Positions 13,545 through 14,617 of a stretch of 14,617 nt of DNA are shown here, in pieces (position 1 is the first letter of the stretch; every line of letters starts with the position of its first letter). This DNA is from Chloroflexota bacterium (lineage in GTDB: Bacteria; Chloroflexota; Dehalococcoidia; JACQGW01): positions 1 through 14,617 of the forward strand of contig JACQGW010000163.1 of assembly GCA_016199325.1 (NCBI GenBank). The letters are read 5' to 3'. A program made the position numbers and the translations under genes. The notes under the pieces are model-generated. The model did not search any database and had not been told where the DNA came from. It saw nothing but the letters and a program-made list of their open reading frames with translations.

Positions 13545-14617
13545 CACCAGCTCGTCGGTCGGTAAGTCCTGAGTAAGATCGGCAGGAAGATCCGGTACTT
13601 GGACAGGACAGCGAAGTTGCTGAAGCTCCGCACCTTGGCGATGAGTGTGCTCGTCGCGGCGTCCCAGGTCGTCGGCAGCGACTCGTACGTGCCGTCAGCC
13701 CTCACCCGGTAGACGATCAGGGACGTCGGGTCGACGCTGCGGAGGTCGTCGGGCGAGACGCGCACCCTGATCTCGACGTCCTTGGTGAACGTCAGGCCCG
13801 AGACGGACGGCTCGATGGAGAACGCCATCAGGACCTTCTGGCCGGAGGGCGGCGGCGCGGCCGGCGTGGCCGCTGGCTTGAATTCCAGCGTGAGGGAGGG
13901 CACGTTGGTTGGCAGCGCGCCCGCGTCCACCTTGATCTCGACGGCGCCGTTGTTGGAGCGGAGGACGCCGCCGCCCGTGGCGTCGACGACAGCCGCGGTC
14001 GGCTGCGCGGTCGCGGTGGGCGTGCCGGGCCCGGGCGTCGGCGTCACCTCGACGACGACGATGCCCGTCGCCGTCGGCGTGGCGGGCGGCGTGAGGGTTG
14101 GCGTCTCGGTCGCCGTCGGCGTATTTGTCGACGTGTTGGCTGGCGTCGGCGTGCTGGTCGGGGTATCCGCCGGTGCGCCGGTCGGCGTCGGCGTGCTCGT
14201 CGGCGTCGCCGTGTTCGTGGCCGTCGGCGTACTGGTCGGCGTGTCGGTTGCGGTCGGCGTGCTGGTCACCGTCGGCGTGCTGGTCGGCGTGTCGGTTGCG
14301 GTCGGCGTATGCGTCGGCGTGCGGGTCGCTGTCGGCGTGCGGGTGGGCGTCTGTGTCGGCGTGTTGGTGGGCGTCGGCGTTGGCGTCAGCGGGAGGTCGG
14401 TGCCCAGGTCCACGGCCGGGAGCTTGTCCCCCATCTCGTCCGCCGCGTCTCCCCGATTGTCCGTGTTCCCCAGGCCAAGCTGGCCGTAGGTGTTGTAGCC
14501 CCAGCACTTGACCTGCCCGTTGTCCAGGATAGCGCAGGTGTATTCGCCGCCGCCGGCGATAGCGGTGCCGGTGCGGCCGGTACCCAGGTCCACCGCCGGG
14601 AGGTTGTCCCCCATCTC
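13544..14617 (-). CDS. RCC1-repeat surface protein with Thr-Pro linker, 5' end beyond window
   Basis: At least 357 aa; the frame is open to the window edge. Numbering is from the Met at 14614. Residues 15-72 form an RCC1-type repeat ([30 protein letters not shown]), and the flanking [13 protein letters not shown] sequence recurs. Residues 77-183 are an almost pure Thr-Pro-Ala/Ser linker. Next come a beta-rich domain (about 215-335) and the terminal [17 protein letters not shown]. The layout fits a secreted beta-propeller carried on an extended linker. The YxxFLPI tail is common at the ends of Chloroflexota exported proteins and may be an attachment signal (inference). Confidence 0.85.
   Translation of the reverse strand, partial: EMGDNLPAVDLGTGRTGTAIAGGGEYTCAILDNGQVKCWGYNTYGQLGLGNTDNRGDAADEMGDKLPAVDLGTDLPLTPTPTPTNTPTQTPTRTPTATRTPTHTPTATDTPTSTPTVTSTPTATDTPTSTPTATNTATPTSTPTPTGAPADTPTSTPTPANTSTNTPTATETPTLTPPATPTATGIVVVEVTPTPGPGTPTATAQPTAAVVDATGGGVLRSNNGAVEIKVDAGALPTNVPSLTLEFKPAATPAAPPPSGQKVLMAFSIEPSVSGLTFTKDVEIRVRVSPDDLRSVDPTSLIVYRVRADGTYESLPTTWDAATSTLIAKVRSFSNFAVLSKYRIFLPILLRTYRPTSW
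14066..14388 (-). repeat. Thr-Pro coding tandem repeat
   Basis: Imperfect short repeats (plus strand GTCGGCGT-G/A-CTGGTCG units) encode the TPT/TPTAT linker of the RCC1 protein. Codon-level variation and in-frame unit lengths show it is protein-coding low complexity. Confidence 0.85.

Noticed and set aside
14066..14388. CRISPR-like or satellite array
   Set aside because: There are no unique spacers or constant repeat length; it encodes an in-frame Thr-Pro linker between recognisable domains.

Overview
The window is GC-rich, gene-dense bacterial DNA, almost all of it coding on the minus strand. The style points to Chloroflexota (for example a Thermomicrobia-like lineage). The evidence is RCC1-repeat surface proteins with long Thr-Pro linkers ending in a Y-x-x-(F/Y)-L-P-I motif, a DUF3179 lipoprotein, a DUF4118/GAF histidine kinase, and many TTG/GTG or overlapping starts. 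This assignment is inference; there is no rRNA or other marker here.

Layout, read along the minus strand from high to low coordinates. (1) 13044-14617: two overlapping genes for related secreted proteins, the first cut by the window edge. (2) 12975-13041: a remnant of a PIN-domain (VapC-like) gene, next to a lone plus-strand membrane-anchored protein (12494-12994). (3) Operon III, 9801-12286: 4-TM membrane protein, DUF3179 lipoprotein, thioredoxin-like lipoprotein. (4) Operon II, 7760-9508: glutaredoxin, mercuric-reductase-like flavoprotein. (5) 6940-7653: deiodinase-like redoxin with its own promoter. (6) 6348-6686 (+): a DsrE-like gene lacking its normal N-terminus. (7) Operon I, 1-6310: 4-TM membrane protein, histidine kinase broken by an amber codon, YjeF_N protein, GH15 glucoamylase-like enzyme, and a second MerA/Lpd-like flavoprotein cut by the window start.

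The main result is two probable selenoproteins that conventional gene calling splits. In both thioredoxin-fold genes an in-frame TGA falls exactly on the first residue of the CxxC motif (U-P-Y-C at 7450-7452, U-D-A-C at 10038-10040). Each TGA is followed at the distance expected for bacterial SECIS elements by a strong hairpin. TGA is used as an ordinary stop by many neighbouring genes, so a changed genetic code is not the explanation.

A second result is a shared promoter module. A palindrome of the form (C/T)GTAA-N6-TTAC(G/A) sits 5' of operons II and III, with a CATGAT -10-like hexamer whose centre is exactly 32 bp downstream. That is the geometry of a CRP/FNR-family class II activator site (-41.5). 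A weaker third copy precedes operon I. Operons I and III also begin with similar 4-TM proteins. Taken together this looks like a CRP/FNR-controlled thiol/selenol redox island made of glutaredoxin, two disulfide-reductase-like flavoproteins, a Sec-thioredoxin lipoprotein and a Sec-redoxin. The common regulation and joint function are inference.
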